From contig CAJASG010000153.1 of the NCBI GenBank assembly GCA_903944555.1, positions 1-5,529 of the forward strand: 5,529 bases of DNA. Reading direction: 5' to 3'. The notes under the pieces were generated by a model. That model made no database searches. It was given only the letters and a program-made list of their open reading frames with translations, and had not been told where the DNA came from. This document shows, piece after piece, positions 4,262 to 5,529 of the stretch (the first letter of the stretch is position 1; every line of letters starts with the position of its first letter). Origin of the DNA: an uncultured beta proteobacterium. Its GTDB lineage: Bacteria > Pseudomonadota > Gammaproteobacteria > Burkholderiales > Burkholderiaceae_C. The position numbers were made by a program, and so were the translations under genes.

Positions 4262-5179
4262 CCCCAACTCATCGTGCCCGACAACCCCAAGGCATTGATT
4301 GCCAATGCAGACCGGTACGAACCTCGTGCCAACGAGACAGTGCACGACTTTGCCCGGCGCTACGGCACCTCGTTCCTGCCAGCACGCCCCTACCACCCGC
4401 AGGATAAAGGCAAGGTCGAGTCCGCCGTGCAGGTGGTAGAGCGCTGGATACTGATGCGCCTGCGCCACCAGAAGTTTGCAACAGTGGACGATGTCAACGA
4501 AGCCATTGCCCCCTTGTTGGAGCAACTCAATGCCAAAGCGTTTCAGAAGCTGCCGGGCAGTCGTGCCAGTGCGTTTGTCCAACTCGATGCCCCAGCCCTG
4601 CAACCCTTACCGGCGCAGACCTGGGAGCTGGCCGTTTACAAAACCGTGCGGGTGCACATTGACCAGCACATCGAGTTTGAGGGACACCGCTACAGCGTGC
4701 CCCAGTCACTGGTGGGCCAAGTGCTGGAAGCCCGCGTCACGGCACGCACGGTGGAGTTACTGCACCGGGGCCAGCGTGTGGCATCTCACTTGCGCTGTGC
4801 GCACAAAGGGGGATTCACCACCATCCCAGAACATCTGTCGGCGGCCCACCGTGCCCATATGGAATGGACGCCAGAGCGGCTGATTCACTGGGGCAACAGC
4901 ATTGGGGTGGCCACCGGATCCTTGGTCAAGCGACTGCTGGAAACACGCAAACACCCTGAACACGCTTACCGCGCCTGTCTGGGTTTACTGGCACTGGCCA
5001 AGCGCTTTACCCGGCCCCGCCTGGAGGCCGCCTGTGTGGTGGCACTGGAGTTGGGCACCACAAATAGCGCTCATGTGCGCGACATCTTGGTCAATGGGCG
5101 CGACCAGGTGCAGCCCGCCCAGTCGCAATGGATCAGTCCGGCGCATGCGCACGTGCGCGGGCCTGAGTATTACCAATGA
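4262..5179 (+). pseudogene. istA: IS21-family transposase IstA, N-terminally truncated (about 305 aa left)
   Basis: IstA is the DDE transposase of IS21 elements, acting with the ATPase IstB on the element ends. The fragment starts PQLIVPDN and contains the second catalytic Asp (VPDN). About 46 residues later it has the catalytic Glu in RPYHPQDKGKVE. Next come VERWILMRLRH, FQKLPGSR and the C-terminal beta-barrel region RVHIDQHIEFEGHRYSVPQS, then TVELLHRGQRVASH. The tail is helical. Full-length members have about 500 residues. The N-terminal helix-turn-helix domains and the first Asp are missing, and an in-frame TAA at 4259-4261 closes the frame, so the GTG at 4274 is not a real start. The rest of the frame is uninterrupted, which suggests a recent loss. 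Confidence 0.9.
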
Positions 5180-5235
5180 TGACCATAACAACAGCAACCA
5201 AAAACACCACGACCACAGCGACAACGGGAACCCCC

Positions 5236-5529
5236 ATGATGATGAATACGACGATTGAACAACTGCGCGGTCTGCGCCTGACCGGCATGGCCAGCGGCTT
5301 GCAGGAGCAACTCACCCAAGCTGGAATGACTGGCATCAGCTTTGAAGAGCGCTTGGCGCTGCTGGTGGACCGTGAAATCCACTGGCGCAATGACAAACGC
5401 CAGACCCGATTACTCAAGGATGCCAAGCTCAAATACAGCCAAGCCAGCATTGAGGATTTGGACACCCGCCCCGGGCGTGGTGTGGATCGCAAGGCGGTGA
5501 TGAGTTTGGCGTTGGGTGACTGGATTGAC
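5236..5529 (+). CDS. istB: IS21-family helper ATPase IstB, N-terminal 98 residues
   Basis: IstB is the AAA+ ATPase that helps IstA choose targets and transpose. The visible part is the IstB N-terminal domain: TTIEQLRGLRLTGMASGLQE (5-24), SFEERLALLVDREIHWRND (35-53), RLLKDAKLKY (58-67), and DTRPGRGVDR leading to LALGDWID at the edge. The Walker motifs would follow outside the window. Three ATGs in a row (5236, 5239, 5242) sit after a weak GGGA. The same frame is open to an ATG at 5176 that overlaps the istA stop as ATGA, which would add a Thr-rich stretch of 20 residues. I prefer 5236 because family resemblance begins there. Confidence 0.88.
   Translation, partial: MMMNTTIEQLRGLRLTGMASGLQEQLTQAGMTGISFEERLALLVDREIHWRNDKRQTRLLKDAKLKYSQASIEDLDTRPGRGVDRKAVMSLALGDWID

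Larger units (their letters stand above)
4262..5529 (+). mobile_element. IS21-family element, 5'-truncated and running off the window
   Basis: The istA C-terminus followed by the istB N-terminus, in the standard order of IS21-family elements. The left end and about 200 codons of istA are missing. Homology begins abruptly at about 4262, right after a TAA in frame. The right end lies outside the window. Confidence 0.85.

Noticed and set aside
4091..4603. Minus-strand frame of 170 codons
   Set aside because: Antisense to the istA fragment and crosses the recombinase leader. No recognisable content.

Overview
The window looks like a piece of accessory DNA from a betaproteobacterium. The Comamonadaceae are my best guess, from the character of the IS21, IS110/IS1111 and tyrosine-recombinase proteins. 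It could be plasmid or genomic-island DNA. No housekeeping gene or RNA gene was recognised.

Left third (1-1316, minus strand): a likely operon reading leftwards. It holds a 303-residue exported protein of unknown function (140..1051), followed after 35 bases by the start of a second unknown gene that leaves the window (1..104). Two small ORFs precede the exported-protein gene, and each overlaps the next start by an ATGA. Bases 1317-1560 hold no recognisable gene.

Middle (1561-2140): recombinase debris. Bases 1561-1660 carry three inverted repeats in a row. Next come two C-terminal fragments of tyrosine recombinases, placed head to head on opposite strands (minus 1726..1910, plus 1924..2088). 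They meet at an imperfect palindrome where both begin at the same conserved Arg/His block. The minus copy is further broken by a TAG and an 8-bp tandem duplication.

2139-2916 (plus): the best-preserved functional unit, a TumE/TumA-type toxin-antitoxin module, toxin gene first. It has a good sigma-70-like promoter within an inverted repeat, a probably leaderless toxin start, and a 4-base ATGA overlap. A strong ribosome binding site for the antitoxin lies inside the toxin gene.

2941-4260 (minus): remnants. There is the C-terminal third of an IS110-family (IS1111-like) transposase (3298..3636). Downstream of it lies a non-coding stretch that may hold the element's right end and bridge RNA. There is also the N-terminal part of a tyrosine recombinase with an intact ribosome binding site (3710..4128), which loses homology at a junction with a short direct repeat.

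4262-5529 (plus): the right part of an IS21-family element. istA has lost its N-terminal third or more, including the first catalytic Asp. istB looks intact as far as the window edge.

Overall, a toxin-antitoxin cassette survives intact among broken integrases and insertion sequences, beside an exported-protein operon. Nothing here is a clearly new system. The most novel-looking items are the chain of coupled small ORFs, the head-to-head recombinase palindrome with nearby core-site-like inverted repeats, and the possible bridge-RNA region.
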